19,889 nucleotides of DNA from Phycisphaerales bacterium (lineage in GTDB: Bacteria; Planctomycetota; Phycisphaerae; Sedimentisphaerales; Anaerohalosphaeraceae). Positions 7,829 through 15,912 of the stretch are shown piece after piece. How positions within the stretch are numbered: position 1 is the first letter of the stretch; every line of letters begins with the position of its first letter. The DNA lies in the NCBI GenBank assembly GCA_011053245.1, contig DRGS01000195.1:1-19889 (forward strand), given 5' to 3'. Below the pieces are notes generated by a model. It was not told where the DNA came from. It ran no database searches and saw only the letters and a program-made list of their open reading frames with translations. The translations under genes and the position numbers were made by a program.

Positions 7829-10800
7829 ATGAGTCTAAACTGGGAAAATTTGAGGCCGTGGGATGGATCGCAACGCATCGCTTTTGAAGAATTATGTTGT
7901 CAATTAGCAAGATGCCAAGTATTTCCAGAGGGATCTCTGTTCATCCGAAAAGGCACCCCTGATGCAGGAGCAGAGTGTTTTTGGAGATTGCCAAATGATG
8001 CTGAACATTGCTGGCAAGCCAAATTTTTTCTGAGTTCTCCTGATAGTAATCAATGGTCTCAGATTGATGATTCTGTAAAAACAGTTCTAGCTAAACATCC
8101 TAACATAACTAAGTACACGATCTGTCTACCAATGGACAGGCCTGATGCTAGGGAGGAAGGGAAAAAATCTTGTTTGCAGAAATGGGATGACCATGTAGCA
8201 AGTTGGCAGAAATTGGCCAAAGAAAAAGGCATGGTTGTTGAATTTTTATATTGGGGTGAATCTGAAATTTTCCAGATGTTAAGCAAAGAAGAGCATCGGG
8301 GGAGATATCTCTTTTGGTTTAATAGAGATATTCTGACTAACATGAGCATGTCACACCAGATCGATGATGCTATTTCAAATGTAGGGCCGAGATATACTCC
8401 GGAACTAAATGTTGAGTTGGAAATTGCTGAACTTTTTGACGCAATGGGAAGAAACGATAAATATCACGCCAAGATCAGAGAATTGTTAGGGAAATTACAA
8501 CGTAGAGTAAAATCTTTAGCTAGAAATAAGCAAGACGTACCTTTCTATGAGACAGTCTCTAATATTATTAAAAAATGTCAGAAGTTATTTTCTTTATTAT
8601 TTGAATTTTCGAAATCACCTGAATGTATCGTAGACATGCAAAATCTCAAATCAATTTGCAGTGAAGTAAATGATCTGATTTGGGAATGCCATGGGAGTAT
8701 TCATGACTTAGAAGAAAAGGAGTATGAAGAAAAATTTGGACACAAGAGGAAAGGGGATTATTACAGTTCAGAATACAGCTCGTGGAATTATAATCTTCGT
8801 ATGATTAGGGAAGCTATTGGAAACTTAAGATGCTATGTAGATGGTAGTTTTGCTCGATTATCTATACTACCCAATATGATATTATGTGGGGATGCCGGTA
8901 CAGGTAAGACTCATCTACTATGCGACATTGCTTTGAATAGAATAAATAATAATATGCCAACAGTCCTATTGCTTGGACAACATTTTAGAAATGCTAATCC
9001 ATGGAAGCAAATCATCGATCAACTTCAATTTCATTGTGAAACAGCAGATGAGATGTTGGGCATACTTGATGCCGCAGGCGAAGCATCACATGTCCGAACT
9101 CTGATATTCTTAGATGCCATAAATGAATCTTATGATAAAGAATTCTGGACGGATCACCTTACAGGTATTTTCTCGTCCATAAGAAGGTATAAGTGGGTTG
9201 GCATAGTTGTTAGTATAAGACAATCATACCTAAATTATATTATTCCTGCCCACCTTCTCAATGACTCTGACTTGGTCTCAGTAGCTTTTCATCAAGGTTT
9301 TAAGGGGGTGGAATACGAGGCTTTTCAGAAGTTTTTTACCTACTATAAAATTGATTACCCAAGTGTCCCGCTTTTGAATCCTGAATTCCTAAACCCCTTG
9401 TTCCTAAAACTCCTGTGTGAGGGTTTATGTAATTTAAAGATAAAACAGTTTCCGAGAGACTTTCACAACATAACAAAGATATATGAAACCTTTGTGAATT
9501 CTATAGACAAAAAACTGTCCAGAAAAAAATACTTAGACTACAACCTAAATGAAAGGATTGTATGGAAGTCAGTTAACTTGTTGGCCGGCGTAATGGCCAC
9601 AAAAAAACGTCAATATCTAACGGAAAAAGAAGTTGAATTTGCTCTTGAAGACTTAGACAAAAGCACAGGGTATCACAACTCTCTTTATAGTCACCTTAAA
9701 TCTGAACATCTTATATGTGAAGATATGGCATATCACAAAGAACTATATATAGATGTAATTAGATTTGCATATGAACGTTTTACAGATCACTTGATCGCTA
9801 AATTTCTAATTGATAAATATATTGGGCTTTCGTCACCAAACGAGAGTTTTAGAAAAGCCTCTAATCTAACAAGCCTTTTTTCTGATGAACAATCACTCTA
9901 CTATAATCGAGGAGTTATCGAAGCATTGTCTATTCAGATTCCAGAAAGATATGGGGTTGATCTACACAGCTTAGTGCCGAAACATGCTGGCAAAACTGTG
10001 ATTAAGGAGGCCTTCTTAGAAAGTTTGATTTGGCGTGACCCAAATTCTATAACCAAGAAATGCGACGACTATATCAACAGTCATATTTCAAAGGAGCAAT
10101 ATCTATATGATAGGCTCATTGATATTTATATTACTGTTGCAACATTGGAGAACCACCCTTTTAATATTGATTTCTTCCATAAACGTCTGCTAAGATCACC
10201 GATGCCAAAACGCGACGTTGCTTGGTCAAACCATATATATTATCAAGACGAGGGCGATCCGGCCTACCGCCTTGTTAATTGGGCGATGTTCCATGATGAC
10301 AAGAAACATATAACAGATGAATCTGTTCTTCGTGCATCTAAAATGCTTGCTTGGTTCCTCACAACTTCACAGCGTTTCCTTAGGGATAGGGCTACAAAGG
10401 CAATGGTTAATTTACTTACTGATAGGATGCATTTGATAAAGCAATTACTTATTGATTTCAACGAGGTCGATGACCTATATATTAAGGAAAGATTGTACGC
10501 GATTGCATACGGCTGTGCGATGCGGTCAACAAGCGATAGATCATTAAAGGAGATGAGTCAGTATGTATATGATACGGTTTTCAGTAATAGTAAACCATAC
10601 CCTCATATTCTCTTACGTGATTATGCAAGAAACATTGTCGAATTGGCACTATGCCGCAATATCGAAATAAAATGCGATAAAGACAAAATACGCCCCCCGT
10701 ATCAAAGCAAGTGGCCGGACAATATACCAAGCAAAAAAGATTTAGAAAAAAAATATGATTATAGATCAAAAGACGATTCGTTGGAATATAAAGCGTTGCG

Positions 10801-12358
10801 AAGTATTTATTGGCAAGTTACAAATGATCTATCGGATTTCAATAAATATAAGGTGAGGAATACCGGCTGGTCCTCTATAAAATTTGGAAAATGTCGAAAA
10901 ATTACACAAGAGGATAGATACAATGTATTTATTGCTTCACTTACTGAAAGACAAAAAACAGCTTTTGATAAGTACAAAGATGCCAGGTCAGAAGCTATTA
11001 GCATAGCCCTAATATTGCATGTGCAGGAAGAAAAACTTGACAATATAGAGACGGGTGAGACAGAAGATAAACCTGACAAATTAGTGACTTTGACGGAAAA
11101 GAAGTTTTTACGGACTCTCGGAAAACAAAAAACATTGCAGTATCACCAAGAAATAGTGCCTTATCTCGAAAATCCCACACCTGAAAGATACGATTTCTTT
11201 GACAATTCTATTACGGAAGCCTATATCTTTAATCGCATTTTGGAATTAGGTTGGAGTCCATCTCTTCATTACGAATTCGACAAAAATAAAGATATGCACT
11301 ATACTTTGCATGATAGTCATAGGCCAGAAAAGTTGTCTGAAAAATACCAATGGATTGCTTTATATGAATTCTTGGCGTACCTTTGTGATCACTATGAATA
11401 TGGTAACCAGTACTCTGATGATGACAACAAATATGAAGGACCATGGCAGGGTCTTTACCGTGACATCGACCCATCATATCTCAATGAAAACAGCCCAAAA
11501 AATGTAATGGGTGATTGCTTATCTCTACCTATAATCAACATTGATTGGGAACAATATGCAACAAACAAATGTTGGGTTAGCCAAGAAGGTGACATGCCAG
11601 ATTTCAAAGGAATTCTTCAAGTAAATGGTTGTGGCGAAAGGAAATGGCTATTGCTTGATGGATATTATAATTTTATGGAACCACATCCTCCAGAGGAAGA
11701 ACCGTACGAAAAATATAGGAAAAATATGTGGTTTATGATTCACAGTTATTTCGTCAGAAAAAGCGATACAGACACACTGTTCGCATGGTTAAAAAAGCAG
11801 AACTTTATGGATCTGAGGATGCCCGAAAGAGGCAGCGGTTATGGTGACATCTTTTTAGGTGAATATTTCTGGTCTCCTGCATTTAATTACTATAATAGAC
11901 CGTACTATGGCCGAAACGATTGGATAAAAAGCGAGGATCACTTCCATAGCATGCCTGTGGATGTCCTTCTTACAACCGATATTTATTCGAGAGAAGGTGC
12001 AAATTATGATTGCTCAATAAATGATAGCGTTTCGGTAGTACTCCCAGAGAAATCGATTGTTGACGCATTAAGTCTCTCATGGAAGGGGGCTGTAGGAAAG
12101 TGGTATAATACTAGTGATGAATTAGTAGCTTTTCCGCCTATGGGACAGCAACCATCTCTTGCGTTACAATTCAGACAAGATGTATTGATGGATTACTTGG
12201 ACAAGAATGATTTAGATTTAGTCTGGTACTTATTGGGAGAAAAAAGAGTCATAGGCGGCAATCACAATTTCTATGATAGGCAAATCATTAATGGTGCTTT
12301 TCGGATTTTCGATAATCAACTGTTAGATTGCTATAATATCATTCATCAGAAGCGATGA
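7829..12358 (+). CDS. Large STAND-type P-loop NTPase with N-terminal Mrr-like nuclease domain, predicted antiphage defence (Avs-like)
   Basis: A 1509-residue soluble protein. Residues 1-170 look like an Mrr/PD-(D/E)XK nuclease: a helix with Glu20, then Asp45 and Glu49 in GTPDAGAE, and the Gln63-x-Lys65 pair in CWQAKFF. After a helical linker comes the NTPase: Walker A GDAGTGKT (354-361), Walker B LIFLDAINE (425-433, Asp429) and an arginine-ended strand VVSIRQ (460-465). A winged-helix-like part follows, with the STAND-style segment FAYERFTDHLIAKFLIDKY (about 645-663). Residues of about 700-1509 are unassigned, first helical, then tryptophan-rich, ending near DLVWYLLGEK. Effector-NTPase-long sensor is the layout of Avs proteins, which recognise phage proteins and then cut DNA. 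GGAG lies six bases before the ATG. The gene is visibly A+T-rich next to its neighbours and stands alone, consistent with horizontal transfer. The exact Avs subtype, or a different STAND family, is uncertain. Confidence 0.8.
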   Translation: MSLNWENLRPWDGSQRIAFEELCCQLARCQVFPEGSLFIRKGTPDAGAECFWRLPNDAEHCWQAKFFLSSPDSNQWSQIDDSVKTVLAKHPNITKYTICLPMDRPDAREEGKKSCLQKWDDHVASWQKLAKEKGMVVEFLYWGESEIFQMLSKEEHRGRYLFWFNRDILTNMSMSHQIDDAISNVGPRYTPELNVELEIAELFDAMGRNDKYHAKIRELLGKLQRRVKSLARNKQDVPFYETVSNIIKKCQKLFSLLFEFSKSPECIVDMQNLKSICSEVNDLIWECHGSIHDLEEKEYEEKFGHKRKGDYYSSEYSSWNYNLRMIREAIGNLRCYVDGSFARLSILPNMILCGDAGTGKTHLLCDIALNRINNNMPTVLLLGQHFRNANPWKQIIDQLQFHCETADEMLGILDAAGEASHVRTLIFLDAINESYDKEFWTDHLTGIFSSIRRYKWVGIVVSIRQSYLNYIIPAHLLNDSDLVSVAFHQGFKGVEYEAFQKFFTYYKIDYPSVPLLNPEFLNPLFLKLLCEGLCNLKIKQFPRDFHNITKIYETFVNSIDKKLSRKKYLDYNLNERIVWKSVNLLAGVMATKKRQYLTEKEVEFALEDLDKSTGYHNSLYSHLKSEHLICEDMAYHKELYIDVIRFAYERFTDHLIAKFLIDKYIGLSSPNESFRKASNLTSLFSDEQSLYYNRGVIEALSIQIPERYGVDLHSLVPKHAGKTVIKEAFLESLIWRDPNSITKKCDDYINSHISKEQYLYDRLIDIYITVATLENHPFNIDFFHKRLLRSPMPKRDVAWSNHIYYQDEGDPAYRLVNWAMFHDDKKHITDESVLRASKMLAWFLTTSQRFLRDRATKAMVNLLTDRMHLIKQLLIDFNEVDDLYIKERLYAIAYGCAMRSTSDRSLKEMSQYVYDTVFSNSKPYPHILLRDYARNIVELALCRNIEIKCDKDKIRPPYQSKWPDNIPSKKDLEKKYDYRSKDDSLEYKALRSIYWQVTNDLSDFNKYKVRNTGWSSIKFGKCRKITQEDRYNVFIASLTERQKTAFDKYKDARSEAISIALILHVQEEKLDNIETGETEDKPDKLVTLTEKKFLRTLGKQKTLQYHQEIVPYLENPTPERYDFFDNSITEAYIFNRILELGWSPSLHYEFDKNKDMHYTLHDSHRPEKLSEKYQWIALYEFLAYLCDHYEYGNQYSDDDNKYEGPWQGLYRDIDPSYLNENSPKNVMGDCLSLPIINIDWEQYATNKCWVSQEGDMPDFKGILQVNGCGERKWLLLDGYYNFMEPHPPEEEPYEKYRKNMWFMIHSYFVRKSDTDTLFAWLKKQNFMDLRMPERGSGYGDIFLGEYFWSPAFNYYNRPYYGRNDWIKSEDHFHSMPVDVLLTTDIYSREGANYDCSINDSVSVVLPEKSIVDALSLSWKGAVGKWYNTSDELVAFPPMGQQPSLALQFRQDVLMDYLDKNDLDLVWYLLGEKRVIGGNHNFYDRQIINGAFRIFDNQLLDCYNIIHQKR

Positions 12359-12835
12359 TGGAGGCTATAAGTGTTTACGTTTGAGGGTTTAGAATGGGGA
12401 ATGCTTCGTTTGGGTTAGATGTCTGAGTTGATGTTATGTCGGTTCTTTTTTGCGATTACTGCGTTAGACGGCTTAGATTCAAATACTTGCAGTATTCTGA
12501 TACGACGACGTTTTGAATTAAGCCTGTGCCTTGTACTGGCAAAAAACTCCTCAACATAACAAACAACCCAGACAATACTTCCCGAAACTTCGCATTTTTT
12601 ATTAAAAGGATAAAGATATTGCAGAAATTGCCTGCGTATGCAGGCCTTTGGCCCTTACCGGTGCATTGAAGGAATACGGGGCTAAATGATTTGGGATCGC
12701 TTCCGTCTTCGTAAAACTACGACGCGACAGGTTGCGATGTTTATTTTTATTGACCTTGACACCGATTTGGGTTATTAAAGGATCGTTAGGCAGTTGTTTC
12801 TTGTGGGGGGGGTAGTCAGGAAAGGAGAATCAGAA
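12359..12835. other. Intergenic spacer downstream of the NTPase gene
   Basis: Nearly 480 bases with no clear gene. It contains two short perfect hairpins: AATACT/AGTATT around TGC (12483-12497), and GCCTGC/GCAGGC around GTAT (12630-12645). Neither is followed by a T-run, so neither is a clear terminator. A 27-codon open stretch at 12606-12689 reads like protein (DIAEIACVCRPLALTGALKE) but has no start codon. It may be a gene relic or chance. Confidence 0.5.
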
Positions 12836-13567
12836 ATGAATGGAAGCTGGATCGTCCCCTTTAAGGGCCGGAATTATTCAGGGACATACGCTCTGAATTT
12901 TCTTTGGCGCAGCGGTTGTGTTTATGTAATGGATAACCATAGAGTAGCTCTGTGGTGTTGGCTTCAGGAATTGAAACTGGACCGCACACACTCGCTTCTG
13001 CACATAGATCTACATACGGAGACAGTCCAAAGCCAGATAGAGAAATTGCTGGATAACCTGCCGGCGTCATGGGATCTGACAATTGACGAATACCTGCACC
13101 ACGCTTACGAAGTGAATAAACTGCTTGGTGAAGTCCCGGTTTTTGGTTGGGATAATTATCTATCGATCTACTTTGCTAAGTTTAGCGATGCTATAAAGCG
13201 TTGCTATTTTGCGACACATGAAGAGAGGAACGCCCCGAATTTTCATAGCGTTTACAAGATCGATCTGTGGAACCTTCCTAACTGCTTCAGTGAAAGTTTA
13301 GACAAGAATCAAGGTCCGTGGATAGTAAACATCGATCTTGATTATTTCTTCTGGAAAGACTGGAAAACGGATGTGATGGTTTCCGAAGCGTACTTATCGG
13401 CATGTTTTAAGCCGCTGCGAAAAAAGATCGATGACGGAACCGTCAAAGCACTCACGATCAGCCTTACGCCCCATGAAGAATATACCGGGGGATGGGAGAA
13501 CAGTGAGAATCTGGCCACACGCATATTAGCGTATCTTGGTATTGATTTTCATTTGCCTGAGAGTTGA
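12836..13567 (+). CDS. UPF0489 family protein (arginase-like fold, predicted metal enzyme)
   Basis: A 243-residue protein matching UPF0489. It has the family's early segment VYVMDNHRVALWCW (29-42), then HIDLH (His56, Asp58, His60) and NIDLDYFF (Asp167, Asp169). It ends with SLTPHEEYTGGW (209-220). The Asp/His sets sit where arginase/ureohydrolase-fold proteins bind their two metals. Some UPF0489 members are peptide arginases that turn arginine into ornithine in ribosomal peptides; most, including this one, have no shown reaction. The ATG at 12836 is chosen because AAAGGAG lies eight bases upstream. An earlier in-frame TTG at 12794 has no ribosome site. No signal peptide is present. No convincing substrate-peptide gene is adjacent. 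Confidence 0.8.
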   Translation: MNGSWIVPFKGRNYSGTYALNFLWRSGCVYVMDNHRVALWCWLQELKLDRTHSLLHIDLHTETVQSQIEKLLDNLPASWDLTIDEYLHHAYEVNKLLGEVPVFGWDNYLSIYFAKFSDAIKRCYFATHEERNAPNFHSVYKIDLWNLPNCFSESLDKNQGPWIVNIDLDYFFWKDWKTDVMVSEAYLSACFKPLRKKIDDGTVKALTISLTPHEEYTGGWENSENLATRILAYLGIDFHLPES

Positions 13568-13584
13568 AAGTAGAGAGTAGAGCT

Positions 13585-13600
13585 GCGGGCTAGCGCCCGC
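13585..13600. repeat. Short GC-rich inverted repeat
   Basis: GCGGGC and GCCCGC flank a TAGC loop just after the UPF0489 stop codon. There is no following T-run, so it may be a transcript-end hairpin or a small extragenic palindrome. Confidence 0.4.
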
Positions 13601-13641
13601 GTACTCCATATCCTGATTATCGCTATGCGTTTTGCTGATTT

Positions 13642-13650
13642 TGGTATAAT
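13642..13650 (+). promoter_or_regulatory. Extended -10 promoter element
   Basis: TGGTATAAT is a consensus extended -10 (TG-N-TATAAT) about 98 bases before the start of the small secreted protein gene at 13748. No matching -35 is seen at 17 bases, which extended -10 promoters do not require. A second TATAAT lies at 13687-13692. Confidence 0.45.
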
Positions 13651-13747
13651 CCCCGCGAAAAAACACCCCTGCGCGGAATATATGCGTATAATGTTAGTAG
13701 TGTAATTGGGATAGTTTTTTGGGGACCGAATATTACGGGGAACGAAA

Positions 13748-14044
13748 ATGAGCAAGAATCGAAAAATTATGGTTGCTATGCTGGTGTTGATCATCGTTGG
13801 TTTAACGGTTTCGCCGGCTATGGCGAGAGTTCGATACAATCCTGCAGCGCCAGTAGCAGCGAAAAGCGATCTGGCAGTGGCGATCGGTGATACAGGTGAT
13901 TTCGTAGGCGATACGGCAGGGACCGTCGGGACCGCGTTTGGCGAAACAGTCTCAGCTACCGGCGGAGTTCTCGGTGATATCGTCGTCGGTATCGGCGAGG
14001 TCATAGGCGGTACATGGGAGTTTCTCTTTGGCGGCGGTGAATAA
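13748..14044 (+). CDS. Small secreted glycine-rich protein, paralogue of the 14668 gene
   Basis: A 98-residue protein with a clear Sec signal peptide (basic MSKNRK, hydrophobic VAMLVLIIVGLTV, cleavage after SPAMA). The mature part of about 72 residues has a spacing of small residues (GDTGDFVGDTAGTVGTAFGE and GGVLGDIVVGIGEVIGG) like a glycine-zipper or membrane-associated helix. It ends TWEFLFGGGE. I do not recognise a family. The paralogue at 14668-15108 shares the signal peptide, the central GDTAGTVGTAFGETV block and the GGTWEFLFGG end. Across the ribosome site and first codons 25 bases are identical, so the copies are recent duplicates. Function unknown. A surface, envelope or membrane-active peptide is possible. 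Confidence 0.7.
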   Translation: MSKNRKIMVAMLVLIIVGLTVSPAMARVRYNPAAPVAAKSDLAVAIGDTGDFVGDTAGTVGTAFGETVSATGGVLGDIVVGIGEVIGGTWEFLFGGGE

Positions 14045-14157
14045 TAGCTGACGGAAGATAAGGCTCTATTACCGCGGTGTGTGTGCGCATACTATGAGTA
14101 TTGTTATTTGACAGGTTTAATTGGAATGAACCTTTTCAACTACAAGCGGGGTGTATT

Positions 14158-14616
14158 ATGAGTGTTCTCGATGTGCTGGACAAGTATTCCGCGAGGTATG
14201 AGTTGAGTCACCATGACGCGGTGTTTACCGCTCAGGAGGTTGCTCAGGAGGAGCATGTTCACGGCATGAACGTCGCCAAGCCGGTGGTTATCTTTGCTGA
14301 CGGTCAAGCGTATGTGTGTGTTCTTCCGGCATGCTGTTTGATAGATTTTGAGACGCTCAAAAGTGTGCTGTGGGCCGACGATGTCAGATTAGCTAATGAA
14401 TCTGAATTGGAGGGACTGTTTCCCGATTGCGATATAGGGGCACAGCCTCCTTTCGGGAGTTTCTACGGTTTGCCTACTATCATGGACGACCGGCTTGAAT
14501 CAGACGATTATATCGTGTCCCAGAGCGGCACGCACGAAGAGGCGATAAAGATGGATATGGCTGAGTACATGCGGGTTGAAAAACCGAGGATATTCAGTTT
14601 CAGCTATCATATATGA
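14158..14616 (+). CDS. YbaK/ProX-type aminoacyl-tRNA deacylase family protein
   Basis: A 152-residue protein of the YbaK/prolyl-tRNA-editing superfamily, whose members hydrolyse mischarged tRNAs. The fold signature is visible: TAQEVAQEEHVHGMNVAKPVVIF (24-46), with the conserved lysine (Lys41) at the editing site, then VLPACCLIDFETLK. FPDCDIGAQPPFGSFYGLPTIMD (88-110) is the usual G-x3-P-x-G region. Stand-alone members cannot be assigned a tRNA from sequence. The ATG at 14158 begins the homologous region. An upstream in-frame TTG at 14101 only adds a non-homologous leader. The ribosome site (GCGGGG) is weak. The gene lies between the two secreted-protein paralogues, probably by chance of duplication. 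Confidence 0.82.
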   Translation: MSVLDVLDKYSARYELSHHDAVFTAQEVAQEEHVHGMNVAKPVVIFADGQAYVCVLPACCLIDFETLKSVLWADDVRLANESELEGLFPDCDIGAQPPFGSFYGLPTIMDDRLESDDYIVSQSGTHEEAIKMDMAEYMRVEKPRIFSFSYHI

Positions 14617-14667
14617 CGTGATACTTTGGGAGACATTTTTATTAATTTTAACACAAGGAGAACGAAA

Positions 14668-15108
14668 ATGAGCAAGAATCGAAACATTTTGACAGTATTA
14701 CTGGTTGTGATCATCGTTGGTTTAATGGTTTCACCAGCTCTTGCGGAAAGAGAGTACCGTCCGTCAATGGCCGGGCCGACTCGCTGGATATCTGTGTCCG
14801 AGCCTGCATACGAGGGCCGAGATCAATCGACGCAACCGGTAGCGACGGTAGAGCAGAAAAGCGATCTGGCCAACACAATAGATGGTGCAGCCGAATTCGT
14901 AGGCGATACGGCGGGGACCGTTGGCACTGCGTTTGGTGAAACCGTCGAGGCTACGGGTGAAGTTGGCGGCGGGATAATCGAAGGTACAGGCGAAGTCGGC
15001 GGCGGGATACTAACGTGGGTCGGCGATGTTGCCAGTGCTGCCGGTGAGCTCGTTGGCGGAACGTGGGAGTTTCTCTTTGGCGGATGGGGATGTCCGCGTG
15101 AATCTTAA
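14668..15108 (+). CDS. Small secreted glycine-rich protein, longer paralogue of the 13748 gene
   Basis: A 146-residue exported protein. The signal peptide (MSKNRN, then a hydrophobic core, cleavage near SPALA) is followed by a roughly 40-residue spacer absent from the shorter copy. Next comes the shared FVGDTAGTVGTAFGETV block. It then has an expanded repeat, ATGEVGGGIIEGTGEVGGGI (two near-identical EGTGEVGGGI-like units), and the common GGTWEFLFGG end. The ATG at 14668 is chosen because AGGAG lies seven bases before it and the same leader sequence precedes the paralogue. A start at 14626 would add residues before the signal peptide. No known family is recognised. Repeat expansion between the copies suggests a structural or membrane-packing role. 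Confidence 0.7.
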   Translation: MSKNRNILTVLLVVIIVGLMVSPALAEREYRPSMAGPTRWISVSEPAYEGRDQSTQPVATVEQKSDLANTIDGAAEFVGDTAGTVGTAFGETVEATGEVGGGIIEGTGEVGGGILTWVGDVASAAGELVGGTWEFLFGGWGCPRES

Positions 15109-15136
15109 TGGGATGTCATAGATCAGTATATATGCT

Positions 15137-15811
15137 CTAAGCGGCGGGGGTATTATCATTTAGGCCGGCTGGGAGTGTTAGCGGGTGTTTGTCGAGCATG
15201 CGTTTTATGAAGCCCTTGTATGATCTGGTCGATGGGCTAAAGGCGGTGTGGGAGAAGCATATCTTGTTTGCGTTGTATTTTCGCACGACCTCGGCTTGGA
15301 TCATCTTTAGGAGGTATATGTGATGCCAGGGGAATGTGTAGTTGACCCCTCTGCAGTTCGGGCAGGAAAATGTGCTGCAGAAGCGATGCTTATATTCTTC
15401 GCCGCCCCATCGGAACGTGCGTTTTGTTGTGCGGACGTGTAGGTGGTTTGCACATTTGGGGCAATGGCAGGCGATATCTCTGTCGGGATTCTGTGAGGTG
15501 TATATTCGCAGCCCTTTCCATTGCCAGATGAGGCCGCCGACCTTGTCGAAGTTGGTCAGGGTTGGGCTTATTCTGAACTGTTTGAGCCAATCGAATATTA
15601 CAATGCAAAACGGGCCGATGAGGATGAGGAATGTGATCTCCCAGACTGGAAGGTCTACGATGGCGAGCAGGCATGCGATAATGCTGGTCCATACATAGAC
15701 CGACGTGGCCACGACGTCTATAATATTTTGCATGTGCAAGACCGCCAGCAGGCAGCAAATTGCGATTATAGCCGATAGCAGGCCTCTACGAATCCATTTT
15801 GGTGTTAACAT
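15137..15811 (-). CDS. Membrane protein with cytosolic zinc-ribbon domain
   Basis: A 224-residue protein that I do not assign to a named family. Three hydrophobic segments lie at about 9-27, 33-52 and 59-74. They are followed by a soluble part with two cysteine pairs, CPKC (117-120) and CPNC (150-153), spaced as in a zinc ribbon or rubredoxin-like knuckle. Extra Cys and His residues (CHC, NHLHV, HRFC) could also bind metal. A GAAGGG sits about ten bases before the ATG. It converges on the secreted-protein gene and is separated from the permease downstream by 100 bases of A/T-rich DNA. The role is unknown. Confidence 0.65.
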   Translation of the reverse strand: MLTPKWIRRGLLSAIIAICCLLAVLHMQNIIDVVATSVYVWTSIIACLLAIVDLPVWEITFLILIGPFCIVIFDWLKQFRISPTLTNFDKVGGLIWQWKGLRIYTSQNPDRDIACHCPKCANHLHVRTTKRTFRWGGEEYKHRFCSTFSCPNCRGVNYTFPWHHIYLLKMIQAEVVRKYNANKICFSHTAFSPSTRSYKGFIKRMLDKHPLTLPAGLNDNTPAA

Positions 15812-15912
15812 AGTTCAAAAACCCTTCTATTTAATTTCGGCATTATAGCCATTATGCTTATGGTAGCAAGCCTTTTTTTTTGCAGTTCATCGCGAAAACG
15901 AGAAAATGGCAC

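Noticed and set aside
7562..12835. Prophage, integrase or transposon carrying the large NTPase gene
   Set aside because: No integrase, transposase, tRNA target or matching direct repeats were seen at the flanks. Only base composition suggests transfer.
13748..15108. The two small proteins as substrates of the UPF0489 enzyme (a RiPP system)
   Set aside because: Both carry Sec signal peptides and few arginines in the mature part, unlike peptide-arginase precursors, and no maturase or leader-binding protein is nearby.
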